Positions 45,412 to 57,254 are shown, counted from the first letter of the stretch. The stretch is 64,000 nucleotides of DNA from Diabrotica undecimpunctata (GCF_040954645.1 NC_092804.1:41569753-41633752); one strand, 5' to 3'. Made by a program: numbers and translations. Notes: a model not told the origin generated them from the letters alone.

Positions 45412-47721
45412 CTATAGTGTATTTTTATGTATGAGAGAGTAATAAAACAATAAATTATGTATGCAAATCCCTAAACTTTTGATACGGGTGACTCAATGAA
45501 AAACAGATATTTGTCAACAAGTTTACAGAAGTATATAGGAAAACAATTTTAAATTGAGTATGACCACCAGGTATAAAGGTTGGAGCAGAATAGAATACAA
45601 TAGTTGTGAGTATTACTAATCCCTAAATAAGGTTGCCAGTGTCGGAGTGATGGAGGTTAACAGGTACTAATGAATTTGCAAGAAATGTAAGATGTTTATT
45701 TTATTGGTTTTATATAACCAATAAAAGTTTAATAAGTACCTACCTATTTGCAAAATAAAGTTTAATTCTTTAGATAAAATAAAACGTTTTATTTTATCTG
45801 AAATGAGTGCATTCCACGAAGTAAGGGTTTCAACAATCAAACATTTAATTCTTTAATTCCAGGAATCTACGACAGTAATTGACTAGATAATTACCTTCTA
45901 AACTTTCCACAGAAAATGTGATAGTGGGTTTTTCCATTTTGTAGGAAGGTCCAAGTGGCGTATTCAAAATTCTTAACAGTTCACTAAAAGTAGGTACTTC
46001 AGTTGCAAGGTGCAGTTTATTGTGTATACTAGTGTTATGGAAAATTTGGAAGTGCCGTGTAAACGCCGAAAAATTGGTCCTCTAACAGTTAATGAAAAAA
46101 CATTAATATTTAATTGTTTTAAATCATTTACAGACAAACGTTTATGTGAAAGTGTTGATGAGACCGTTGAGTTAGTTAGCAGTACACTTGGTGTTGGGAA
46201 ATCTACGATTTACAGAGTTATTAAAGAAGAGTAATGTGGTAGTTTTCAAATGCCACGTAATGCTCCAGGGAAACCAAAATATCAAATAGAATATCATTTT
46301 AAAGAAGGACTTCGACGGAAAGTGCATGAATTCTTCTTTAGACAAGAATTTCCAACATTGGATAAAGTTCTTGTCTCAGTTCGAGATGATAAGGATTACC
46401 CAGAAATGAGTCGAAGTACGTTATGGAAACTTTTAAAAGAAATAGGCTTCCGCTGGAAAAAGAATCCCAGAAAGTCTATTTTATTAGAAAGAAGCGATAT
46501 TGTCATATGGAGAAGACATTTTCTAAGAACCATAAAGGAAATGAGAAACCAAAAAAGAAAAATTGTTTATCTTGATGAAACATGGATCAACGAGGGTCAT
46601 ACACCAAATAAATTTTGGCAGGATGAAACTGTTACAAGTCAAAGGCACGCTTTTGTAAATAACTTATCTACTGGTTTAAACCCACCATCAGGAAAGGGAC
46701 GCAGGCTGATAATAGTACACATTGGCAGTTCAGACGGTTTTGTTGAAGGTGGTTTATTAACTTTTGAATCAACTCGTACCGGTGACTACCATGAAGACAT
46801 GAACGCTGATGTCTTTCAAGAATGGTTCGAACAAATGACAGATCTTCTTCCTAAGAACTGTGTAATAGTAATGGATAATGCAAGTTATCACTCCAGACTT
46901 ATAGAAGGACTGCCCACAACCAAGTGGTTAAAAAAAGACTTGCAGAATTGGCTGAGTTCAAAAAATATTACGTACTATCCCGGATCTATAAGAAAGGAAC
47001 TTTATTCGTTGTGTTTCTTCATAAAGAAAAATTTAAAAAATACGAAATTGATGAAATTACCAAAAATCGTGGAATGACAGTACTTAGATCCCCACCATAT
47101 CATTGTGAATTAAACCCGATTGAACTGGTATGGGCACAGATGAAAAGTGAAGTTTCAAGAAAAAATACCACTTTTAAAATTCATGATGTTAAACAGTTGT
47201 TTTTGGAGGCCGTAAATAATGTAAAACCTGAAAACTGGGAAAAGGCAGTAAATCACACTATTAAAGAAGAGGAAAAAATGTGGAAGCTGGACAATATTAC
47301 TGATAAAATGATCGAGCCAGTTATTATAAATCTTGGTTCTGAAAGTTCATCTTCTGAATCTGATTTGGATTTGTAACAAGTAGCTGTAAGTTTTATATTA
47401 ATATTTTTATTCATCTATTTAACATACCTTAGACGGTTTTAAAAACTCTTTTTCTCTTTTGTAATTTTTAAAAATTAAAATAAATGTGAATTTTTTAAAA
47501 CCCTTTTTAATGTAGGCCAGTCAGTTCTAATATAGTGTGTGATAAAAGAGGTCACTTTTGTTTACATACACATAACACTTTATAACACTGAAATAATTCA
47601 TTTATTTTTTACAATTATTCAAAGTAATTTTTCAATTAATCTTGAGCACGCCCATGGAGTGGTCGGAGCTACCAGTTAAAATTATGCTAATTACTCTCTC
47701 GTTCATAAAAATAAACTATAG
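45412..47721 (+). mobile_element. Tc1/mariner-superfamily transposon with both ends (DD82E-like)
   Basis: The left end 45412-45443 and the reverse complement of the right end 47690-47721 agree at 29 of 32 positions; both begin CTATAG, so the target duplication is probably TA at that point. The 2.3-kb element contains a transposase gene at 46010-47376 in the middle. Upstream and downstream non-coding parts are AT-rich. Presence of both inverted repeats and only two gene lesions suggests a relatively recent insertion. Confidence 0.8.
46010..47376 (+). pseudogene. IS630/Tc1/mariner-type transposase, one stop and one frameshift
   Basis: One frame runs from 46010 (or ATG 46037, MENLEVPCKRRK) through a stop at 46232-46234 and on from 46250. 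An N-terminal helix-turn-helix region (VSSTLGVGKSTIYRVIKEE) is followed by a second basic region (FRWKKNPRKSILLERSDIV). The catalytic motifs are YLDETWIN (first Asp), IVMDNASYHS (second Asp) and, after a one-base deletion near 47013, PPYHCELNPIELVW (Glu). Bridging the frameshift, 82 residues separate the second Asp and the Glu. That fits the DD82E group described as Sailor rather than DD34E/D mariners. The protein ends in an acidic tail (ESSSSESDLDL). Confidence 0.88.
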
Positions 47722-48555
47722 ATTGTGAACAAGGGTGGCTGCTTTTTCATTCTTAAATAGTTAATAAACTCAAAAAAAAATTGTAACTTTATTAAGTGTC
47801 AAATCAAAATATTTAAACTTGATACTGCTTTAATTTTTTGAACGACCCTGTAGCGTTTCGTACATATTTTTGAATTTATAATGAGGTGCTGCTGTAGTAT
47901 CAAGCTCAAGAGGACAGAATATAACAATTAAAAATTGTAAAATTTTAGAATATAACAATTTAGAATATTATCGATAATTTCAAAGAAATTTTAGACTTTT
48001 TTAAGAAAAAAAGAAATTGTATGGGCTAAGTATACTCGAATTTAAACTTAAACTGTAAATGAAAATGGTTTTATCTGAATTGTTTATTTAAATATTTAAC
48101 AGTTAGAAATGCAAGATTAATTACTGTGTGATAATATGAACCCCTTGTCGCAATTACCGCAGAACATAGGTCTGACGTTTTGGATAAATTGGGGTCGGGA
48201 TATGAATTATGAATATTGTGATAGTAAAAGAGGGTTTACAGAATGATCGAACAAATGTACTCAGGCAGTATTTTATTATAAATTTACATATTTAAAATTC
48301 TGGTTAAAATAAATCTATCAAACAACAAATTTTAAAGTTTTAAATAATTAAAAGTGTAATTAAAATTCTATATTTGATTGACGTATAAATGATAAGAATT
48401 AAAATTATTTCATGGATATAAAGCAATATTTAGTATGATTAACTTTTGCTAATAGGTTAAAAGCACTGAGCGAAATGGCAGCCAACTGGAAAACCCACAT
48501 ATTGACCCACTGATATAAATAAAACACCCGATTTGACTGACTTTTTATTCCAGTA
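47722..48555. other. AT-rich stretch
   Basis: No reading frame or repeat partner was recognised. Confidence 0.45.
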
Positions 48556-48559
48556 AAAG

Positions 48560-50535
48560 TTGCAACAAATTTTATGAAAATAGAAGCTATTGGTCCAGGT
48601 CTGAACAGTCCCTAATACTACTAGCAATCAGTGAGAATTTTATACTAAGAAAAAGTAACCCTACTTTAATTAATAATAAAACGGACTGGGACACCTTTGG
48701 ACAAAAGTTAAAAGACAGAATCTAAATATACCAATCAAAACTAATGAACAACAACTGATTAAGAAGCACAAAAAATAACCATAAATATACAACAAGCATC
48801 ATAGAACAATATCAAACAAATTATAAGAAAAACCAAAGGTCAAAATTATCCCAAACAAATTCCAGAACTTGTGCAAAGAAAAAGATAAGCCAGGAAAACA
48901 TGGCCAACAAACAGAACTGCAGAAACCAAAAATGTATTAAAACCAATGAGCCAATCTTTTTGCAACATAATCTGAACGGAGAAGCGGATCTAGAATTATT
49001 AGAATTATTAGAGGATAATAGAGTTACATTTAATAAAGTTAATTTATTATTAAATTGCCTGGGGTTAACTCTAAATTGCACCTTAAACGGGAAAAGCCAT
49101 ATACATACCTTTCAAAAACAATGTCAACCTAGAATTAACCCCCTGAAAATTCTCTCAAACCGTACGTGGGGAGCATATACAAGAACCCTATTAAACTTAT
49201 ACCAATCGCTTATACGTAGCAAATTAGACTACGGCTTATTATGTTATGGTACTGCCAAAAAAACTACATTAAAAAAACTAAACTCAATTCAAACAACATC
49301 ACTAAGAATTGCTTTGTGCGCATTTAGAACTAGCATAACCAATAGCCTTCAAGTATTACTTGTATTATTATTTATTTTCACTAAATTATGCAACTCGTGT
49401 ATCATCAAATTATCAAAATCCCATGCATTCAAATCTTAAAACCTAAATGTATCAGTAATTACAAAAATAAACCTATGAATACACTCCCTTTTCATGAAAG
49501 AATCAAATTCAGTGGTTACGACTGTGAGCAGTTTAGCTCACCATCATAAATCCAACCCAAAACTTTCCCTCTTGGTCAACTAGTCCACCAAATATAAATA
49601 CATCCCTTACTCGTTATTCCAAAACATCCACTAACCCAACCGTAATACATCAATCATACCATGAATTAATATCCCTATATCCAAATTCTGAACATATCTA
49701 CACTGATGCATCAAAAACTCAATCAGTACTAGCAGCGGCTTACATACATGGAGCAGACCAGTTTAAAATACGACTCCCTCTGAGTTTTAACATATTTACT
49801 GGAGAAGCACTGACTATTTTAGAGGCACTGAAAGTTTGCAGAAGAAAATCCGCACCTCATTATATTATAATATCTGACTCATTAAGTACACTAAAAGCTT
49901 TACAGCAATTGTATCCATCAAATGAAATTATAATACTAATAAAAAATGAACTCATACTACTATAAAAAAAAACATAGAAATAACTTTTTTATGGGTGTCA
50001 TCACATGTGGGAATCAAGGGAAACGAAGCAGTGGACCAACTTGCAAATGAAGCTGCACTAGATGAAAGCATCCCTGCGTCACACATGCTAACAAGAAACG
50101 ACCATAAAACCTCCATTAAAAAACATATTACCAACTTATGGCAGAGTAACTGGAATTCCACATCCAACAAATTAAAAGATGTTATAGAAACTGTCGGCAC
50201 CAGCTTACCACTCCCACTCAAACGTTGTGAACAAGTCATAATAACTCGACTACGATTAGGACATACTATAGCAACCCATATTTACTTAATAAATAAAGAA
50301 GCCATCCCTATCTGCCACAACTGCAAGATCCAAATCACTGTGAAACATATTCTGTTAGAATGCAAAAAATACACCCAAGAAAGAAGAAAAAATAACCTCT
50401 CTACCAACATGAAGGATCTACTAAGCTGCCAGTTCAACCAAGTGGTGAAATATTTGAAAGACATTAAATTTTACAGGTTTAATAGAATATATTTAAGTTA
50501 TATATACATTGTAAGAAATTGAATACTTGTAATTT
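48560..50535 (+). pseudogene. Jockey-like element with deleted RT core
   Basis: Order of recognisable parts: endonuclease-RT linker (NPTLINNKTDWDTFGQKLKD near 48660; RTCAKKKISQENMAN near 48880); a jump to the RT end (EDNRVTFNKV, LGLTLNCTLNGKSHIH, then INPLKILSNRTWGA, LNLYQSLIRSKLDYG, KLNSIQTTSLRIAL); RNase H (HIYTDASKTQSVLAAAYI near 49695 with the first Asp, FTGEALTILEAL with Glu, IIISDSLSTLKAL with Asp, SSHVGIKGNEAVDQLANEAA with His/Asp); and a C-terminal zinc knuckle (CHNCKIQITVKHILLEC near 50310). The RT palm with the FADD motif is deleted. The last 175 codons (49995-50522) are an open frame. It abuts the TA-rich tail of the SINE. Confidence 0.82.
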
Positions 50536-50541
50536 GTGTTT

Positions 50542-50542
<1 letters not shown>

Positions 50543-50595
<53 letters not shown>
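50543..50595. repeat. (TA)n microsatellite, tail of the adjacent SINE
   Basis: About 26 TA units directly follow the 3' end of the minus-strand SINE at 50596-50865, so they are best read as its simple-repeat tail. Confidence 0.85.
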
Positions 50596-50597
<2 letters not shown>

Positions 50598-50865
50598 CGG
50601 TATTTAGGCGCCTCGCCCTTCCGGTAGGGATCTATGGAGGAGTATTACTGAGCCGCAAGCCCTTATCTCTTGCCGTACTGCTCCACCATAGGCACCAGCA
50701 TATTCTAGTCTAAGCCGCAGATTCATTTAGAATTTTAAACTGCTGCGTTACCCTTTTTGTTTTCTGTACACTGAGCTGGGGATCGAACCACTGAACCACT
50801 CGCAGTGAAGCGAGTGAGAACCGGCCGCCCAGCCCGCTTGGCTATCTGACCGACTTTTGTACCCC
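50596..50865 (-). mobile_element. tRNA-derived SINE
   Basis: On the minus strand, TAGCCAAGCGG (50844-50834) is a good Pol III A box and GGTTCGATCCC (50789-50779) a near-perfect B box. Between them CACTCGC...GCGAGTG can form an arm like the long variable arm of Leu/Ser-type tRNAs. About 180 bases of tRNA-unrelated body follow, then the (TA)n tail. It encodes nothing. This is the clearest tRNA-derived promoter in the window. Confidence 0.75.
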
Positions 50866-50932
50866 CTGCTAATAACTCTTAGTCGTTGACGCAGCGTCAT
50901 TTTTGTTTAAATAAAAAAAAGTTAAGTTAATT

Positions 50933-51724
50933 TCATCTGACTTATTTCTATTGACAAAATCAGACATATATTATACATTTTAAAGTAGACGACTTTAAAA
51001 TTATATTGCCAATATTGATGAGTTGCGGTCCTGGGACCACTTTATGGTAAAATAGTGAAATTAACTTTAACTTGAGAATATCCGTCAAAAAAAAATCATA
51101 GCATGTAACTCGTCAAAAAAAAATCATAGCATGTAACTCGTCTTTAAAAAAAGAAGTGGCTCTAAATGACCAATTGTGTCGCAAATTCCTCGGCAGAATG
51201 CAGTATGATCTGGTTACCCATACTAAAAGAAAAAGTTAACAAAAAGAAAATACCAGCATTAGTAAGTCGTAACATTTCGAGTATATATCATTTATGTTTT
51301 TAAAATAACAAACATATAAAATCAAAATTTTTTGCTTATTGAGAGTAAACTAAATATAATACCAAATACTTACAAATGTCGGGATAGTATTATGTGGTTT
51401 TTTTCCTCATAATTTATTATACAATCACTAACAGGAGAATTTTACTGTCATTATGGCATGTATTTGTCTTTTTAAAGACGAATTACAAATTCTGACAGGT
51501 ATTTTCAAGTTAAATTTGATTTCATGTAATCGAATGAACTATCTTACAATAAAGTCATCCCAGGAACGCAACTCAGCAATATTGGCAATATAATTTTAAA
51601 GTCGTCCACTTTAAAATGTATAATATATGTCTGAATTGTCAATATAAATAAGTCAGATAAAATTAAATTATTAGAAGAATTTTTCACCAAGTCACAAAAA
51701 ACAAAATTTGTTTATTTTATTAAT
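50933..51724. mobile_element. Fold-back element with arms of about 200 bp
   Basis: The left arm 50933-51150 and right arm 51480-51660 are inverted copies (blocks ACATATATTATACATTTTAA on one side and its complement on the other). The part from 51165 to 51724 matches 42493-43090 in reverse. A 27-base local tandem duplication (AAAAAATCATAGCATGTAAC block) lies at about 51088-51142. It is non-coding, probably a long-inverted-repeat MITE. Confidence 0.65.
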
Positions 51725-51965
51725 ATTTTAATAAAGTTATTGTTGATGAAAATTTCGTTTTATTGTAACTTTTGGTATGACGTAAAAAATTTTAAATGGC
51801 ACTAATAAAACATAGGCGTCACTTTTAGTTTTTAACAGGTGTAACACTTTTAATAATCAGTTACTTTTTCATCAAAATAGAGTTAATATAGAAAAAATCA
51901 TGGATCTTTGAATTCTCCAACTAAATACCAGTCTAGTGATGTGCCATACATCATACAGGGTATAT

Positions 51966-52912
51966 CTTCTTCTCATTGCGCCGTCTCCTTTCGAAGGTTG
52001 GCGATCCAAATGGCAATTGTAGTTCTGGAAACTGCTGCGCGAAAGATCTCTGCGGATGAGCGGTCGAACCATCTCCTCAGGTCTTTCAGCCACGAGTTCT
52101 GGCGTCTTCCTACTGATCTTTTGCCCTGTACTTTTCCTTCCAGTATAACTTGAAGTAATTCATTATTGCATTGCATTTTCCTCTCTTTGATTATTCTTAG
52201 TAATTCTTTTTGTTTACACATGCGACGAAGTACCTCAACATTAGTAACTCTTTGTACCCATGGAATCCTCAACATTCGTCTGTATATATACATCTCAAAG
52301 GCATCTATTCTTTTTTCTACTTCGGAGTCCATTGTTCAACTTTCACAGCCATACAGTTAGACAGAAAAAACGTAACATCTGATCATTCGGATTCTAAGCT
52401 GTAGACTAAGGTCTGATCTTGTAAAAAATGTTTTAATGCTCATGAATGTTTTCCTTGCTTGTTCGATTCTTGACAGGATTTCTTTTTTTGGATTACACTG
52501 ACTATTGATATTTATTCCCAAATATTTTATGGAATTTACCTGTTCTATTATTTGACCCTTGGCATACACCTGTACGTTTATTGGTGTCTTTGAAAATACT
52601 AAAGTTTTAGTTTTGGAAACGTTTAGATGTAAACCGAACATTTCGCTGTGGTGAACTACCGCATTTATTATATTTTGTAGTTCTTGTGCGTTGCTTGCTA
52701 TTAAGACGGTATCATCAGCATATCTGATGTTGTCTATGCTGATTCCGTTAATCTTAATTCCGCCTTGGACCTCGTCTAATGCTTCTCTGAATATAGACTC
52801 CGAATACAAATTAAAGAGTAGCGGTGATAAGACGCAACCCTGTCTCACTCCTCGTCGGATTTGTATGTCTTCGGATGTTGTGTGCTCTATTTCAATTGTT
52901 GCCGTTTGGTGC
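51966..52912 (-). mobile_element. 5'-truncated RTE with 10-bp target-site duplication
   Basis: CAGGGTATAT flanks the insert at 51956-51965 and 52913-52922. On the minus strand the RT begins at WHQTATIEIEHTTSEDIQIR; GVRQGCVLSP reads here with Met at the first ATG (MRQGCVLSPLLFNLYSES), followed by IDNIRYADDTVLIASNAQEL (intact YADD), HLNVSKTKTLVFSKTPINV and IRMIRCYVFSV. A frame break near 52350 leads to RIDAFEMYIYRRMLRIPW, then LLQVILEGKVQGKRSVGRR and SSAEIFRAAVSRT. A TCTTCTTCT run (GAA-type tail) closes it. The copy at 59640-60570 belongs to the same subfamily (both have VFSKTPINV and TFFTRSDL). Confidence 0.88.
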
Positions 52913-53037
52913 CAGGGTATATAGTCAAATTAAATTTATGGGTTTGTGGTATTGAAAGAGAGGAGGTTGTCAAATTATGGATATCTATATCGTTAATAGA
53001 TATCCCCTTTTCAATAAAAGTCGACATTACATTACTA

Positions 53038-54565
53038 CTCCAGTCGTCAGAAACGGAAATACTACTGAAACTCTAAAAATTATATGAACAATCTGAATTT
53101 TACTGAAAATATCAATTTTGATAACCCAAGTTTGTACCCCCGGCTTACCCAAAAAAAACACTCTCAGGGGAAGACGAAAAAAATCGATTTACCAAGAATC
53201 TGTACGCGGTAGAAAAATATGTTTCAAATACAGTCCATCTAATTTACAAACCGTTGCACGTCATCGGCGTCATAGCCCGTGACGTCACATGATCCAACAC
53301 GAAATATTTAGGCGGTAGGTGTGTTCTTTTTTAGAATTACTTTGCCGAGTACACTGGCATTACAGCCACTAGACATATTTTATTATATACGCGTAGAACT
53401 AATATTTAAAGATTTTTATTAATGTTAACTTAAAGAAATATACAACAATATGTTTCATTTAATTTGTATAAATGCATTATAAAGCGTTTTTATGAAGAAC
53501 ATTTGTTCGGAACACACTGTAACTGTAATAGAACGAAGGTGAAATTTTGGCATAAATTGGTAACACTTATTTGACAGTTGCGGTGTTGACACTTTTTGTA
53601 CTTTATTATTTTAAATTTTAAAGTGAATACGTCTTGTTTTATATTTTTACCTATTTAATAAAATATGTTCTTTTTAGAACAAAATTAGTGTTTTTTATTT
53701 CAAAAATGTCACGTAAGAATTTAAATAGTCATTGTAAAGAGTATAATAATAATTATGTGACCTATTTGATTTAAAATGGATTCAGGATTTTTTTATACTT
53801 TGGCAACTATGTCAACTTCGATCTCTGACGTCGATAATGACGTGCAACGGTTTGTAAATTAGATGGACTGTAGATAATTTTGAAGTTTTTTATCAATAAC
53901 ACAAGTACATTTTTCAAAACTATACAACTTCAGCGATAAATTTCGCTTAATACCGTTTTCGTGGAGGTATTTCTCGTGACATGCCATTGTTTGTAATATA
54001 AAAGTGTGAGTTCTGCGCTTTTTACGCATATTTCAAATGTCTCGTATTTGTTGCTAAAACTCCAAATCGAAATCCAAATCGCGCAACGTTTGTTTATTGA
54101 ACAGATTTATAGGAAATGACTCTATTTGTGGCAAAATACAAAAATTGCATACGAAAGTTGCACTCCTCTTCTTTAAAACGTATTTTGATTTTTGTCGATG
54201 AGACACTTTGATCAAAAGATATCGAATTTTTACTGTAGAGTGGATACAAATGATATTTAAAATCGATTTTGCGCGCTTAACTGACAATCAAAATCGTCGA
54301 CGTCGGTTGCTTCAAGTATTGTTTTTGAACATTTTTGTTCCAAATTATTTCAGCTTTTATTTGAAACATTGTTTTTTACTGCGTACAGATTCTTGGTAAA
54401 TCGATTTTTTCCATTGTCCCCCCAATGAGGGTGGTATTAGGGGGAAGCCGAGGGGTAAAAATAGTATACCTTTTTGCTTAGTTTTTCTGGTCCCAAAAAT
54501 GACATTTTTGGCAAAATTCAGCATGTTCGTATGATTTTTAGAGGTCAAATCTCTGACGAATGGAC
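53038..54565. mobile_element. Long terminal-inverted-repeat element, carrying a nested MITE
   Basis: The outer left arm (53038-53228) and right arm (54357-54565) are imperfect inverted copies. Matching blocks include CTCTAAAAAT, CTGAATTTTACTGAAAAT against GCTGAATTTTGCCAAAAAT, and AAAATCGATTTACCAAGAAT near the inner ends. TA dinucleotides at 53036-53037 and 54566-54567 fit a Tc1/mariner-type target duplication. Without the nested 640-bp MITE and its TA the host is about 890 bp. It is non-coding. Confidence 0.7.
53231..53870. mobile_element. 640-bp MITE with perfect 34-bp terminal inverted repeats
   Basis: CAGTCCATCTAATTTACAAA begins the left repeat (53231-53264); the right repeat (53837-53870) is its exact reverse complement over 34 bases. 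TA lies on both sides (53229-53230 and 53871-53872). CAG ends plus TA duplication fit the Tc1/mariner superfamily. It is non-coding. Perfect ends imply a fairly recent insertion into the larger inverted-repeat element. Confidence 0.88.
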
Positions 54566-54889
54566 TATATATAAATCAGTGAAAAGTCAAAGCCGACATG
54601 TTACAAAAATCAAGTTAGCGGTAAATAAGAAGAAGAAGAAAAACTTCCTCTATTGAAAACTATCCGATATTTATCACAATTTTAATTATCACTATATAGA
54701 GCATTACACCACTGATAAATATTGATACAAAATTTAATGAGGGCAACTATGAGAGGACAGAAAATAAATATTTTTTTATTGGACATAATATCATGTTTTT
54801 ACACAACATTATTATTTTAGGATTATTTATTATGATATAAACAATACAACACAAAATACGAAGATAAAAAAAGAAGTAAATCAAAGTTC

Positions 54890-56680
54890 TTCTTATTCAC
54901 CTTTACCTTCTGCAGTTGGTCATGTAAATAAGGAATCAAAATATCTTGAATCCAGGAATGTTCTCATCCAAGTAAGGTGCAAATTTCAATAGATGTTCTA
55001 ATTTCTTTTTCTTAATCGGAACTCTGACTTGAGGATAGGCCAAGTTGACAGGCAGTGACTTTACTTTGGTGCGTGTAGAAACATCAAATATATGGTCAAC
55101 ATCAATAAATTCACGAGGAACAATTTGACCTTTTGCCTGAACTTGCTGATAGAAAAAGAAACATTTTGTTCTTTGGAAATATGCCTACCTAGTGATCCTT
55201 ATGATAAAACATTTCGTTTGTAGTATCTAGTCCACCAGGACTTATAACGTTTGATAATACTATTATCATTCTTGATCAGATAGACAGTGAAATTTCTATT
55301 AGTACTAGCAGTTATAATGAGTTAGTACTACATACTCTTTTAATGTGTAAATCCTATCAGCTTTTTTTCTTGTTGTCTTTGCGACAGCCAAGTAACGGTC
55401 ACAAGTCATGAACGAGTGACCACGAATAGATTAGTACTGCTTCACCGTTTCAAATCTCCTTAGATCTGTTAGAGCTCTGGCGAACTTTAAAACCGTGTGG
55501 TTTTTGTTTTGACCTCCAGCTCCATCAAAGAAAATGTGAAAGATGTGAAATGAAAGCTAGACATCGCAAAGACAAAGGTGATGGTCGTCAGTAAAACGCC
55601 AATACAACCGGAAGTGGTAACAGCTTATGATGAACAACTGGAGAGAACTAACAGTATCACTTACCTTGGTTGTAATCTAAATGAGAACTGGGACATGAGC
55701 AAAGAAATTAGAATACGGATAGAGAAGGCCAGAGCTGCATTCTTTAAGATGAAGAAACTGTTATGTGGAAACAATATTACTTTAAGTCTGAAAATTAGAT
55801 TAGTAAGATGTTATGTGTTCTCTACTCTTTTGTATGGTGTCGAAGGTTTGACTTTGACGGATAAATTTCTTAAGAAACTGAAAGCCCTTGAAATCTGGGT
55901 GTAAGGGAGAATCCTACGAATAAGTTGGGTGCATAGGGTTCGTAACAAAGCTGTTTTGCATCGGATGGGAAAAGTTACGGAAGTCGTTAAAACAGTTAAA
56001 AATCACAAACTTGAATATGTTGGCCATGTTATGCACCACCCAGAGAGATATACTATACTCCATTTAATAATACAAAGCAAGGTAGACGAAAGAAGAGGGC
56101 CAGATCGAAGAAGAACGTCATAGTTTAGAAACCTGAGAGATTGGTTTAACAGATCCTCTGCATCTCTTTTCTGAGCTGCCGTCAACAAAATTACTATAGC
56201 TAATTTGATAGCCAACGCTCGATAATCGAGCTCGGCACATGAAGAAGAAGATGTGAAATGTGAAATTCTTCAGAAGTTTTAATATAATCCATTATATGAT
56301 ACTCTTCTTAATCCACGTAGAAGTAGCTTTCACCGGTTTTAAGATCGCGTATGTTAAACACACTGACTGTCAGTTGAATCAAGTAAAACGTATCTTGAAT
56401 AGGTGTTACTGGTAGAAATAGATTTTCATATAGTCAATGCGTATTTCTTCCACTGATGGATCCACTTTGGTAAGAGCCTCTAACTGATTCCTTTTAGCAA
56501 AAAACTTTTTTGATCGACGTACCGTTCGCGTCATAAAAAATTGGTACAACTCTTTTAACCGAAAATAGTGTTTTTCAAGTTGTGCAAGCTGATCTTGTCA
56601 CATATTTCAACACAGTTCAACGAAAATATTGTATCAAATCGGCTCAAAGGAGGGCTGTGCGACAGACACATTATAAAATT
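54890..56680 (-). pseudogene. Uncharacterised insect repeat gene, decayed and split by an RTE
   Basis: Read from 56680 on the minus strand: TRTVRRSKKFFAKRNQLEAL, then PVTPIQDTFYLIQLTVSVFN and IRDLKTGESYFYVD near 56340; after the RTE insertion (55553-56248), HIFFDGAGGQNKNHTVLKFA at about 55535, SIRGHSFMTCDRYLAVAK, KADRIYTLKEYVVL near 55370; and further on PREFIDVDHIFDVSTRTKVK near 55100 and LLKFAPYLDENIPGF near 54960. The order and the motifs DGxGGQN and RGHSFxxCDR match a large, repeated arthropod protein family of unknown function that behaves like a transposon gene. Frames shift several times. A frame at 57165-56962 might be its N-terminus. Confidence 0.6.
55553..56248 (+). mobile_element. 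5'-truncated RTE with 12-bp target-site duplication
   Basis: AGATGTGAAATG at 55541-55552 recurs at 56249-56260. The insert reads MVVSKTPIQPEVVTAYDEQL, SITYLGCNLNENWDMSKEIR, LVRCYVFSTLLYGVEGLTL, then after a stop ISWVHRVRNKAVLHRMGK, YVGHVMHHPERYTILHLIIQ and NRSSASLF, ending in a GAAGAAGAAG tail. Only the part downstream of the RT palm is present. It lies inside the uncharacterised gene on the opposite strand, whose reading resumes on both sides. Confidence 0.88.
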
Positions 56681-57254
56681 ACAGTCGATGCATTCCAATG
56701 TTCCCTGTGCCAATACCCTACGTTTAAAGATCCTTTTTAATGACCAAAAGAACATTTTGGACATTAACTCAACTCTCTATCTGATTATTAAATTTATTAG
56801 ATACGGTTTTTTGTTGTTAATGATTATAATAATAATACTTATATAAAAACTTTAAACATTTTTGAACGTTCTTTTTTTATTTAGATTTAGTGCAATTCCG
56901 TTATCTGTGATGGCAACAACGAATTGATTCATGAACCATTGTGTCAAGTCTGAACACAGGTTTACATTTGGAAAAAAAGTGTACCAGTTTTATATGACGG
57001 GAACTGTACATGCACCATCTTTTCGGCTATTGTTACCCTCTTATACTCAATATGGACTACTATGGACTTTCTACTATGGACTATTTCTTCAGGTTTTGTA
57101 TTAGCTGCTTTTTGTTTTCCTCTCATGTCAACAGGTACTTGCTCTTTTTCTAAAAGCTTTATCAACCGACTTACTCTGTGTTTAGTTATAGCATGCAGAC
57201 TTAAAAATGCCTATTTACAAACAGAATCAACTCTTGGACTTGTTGTCACTCTGT

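Noticed and set aside
49995..50522. Stand-alone RNase H gene
   Set aside because: Upstream frames supply the rest of a Jockey-like RNase H domain and RT end, so it is the tail of a decayed retroelement.
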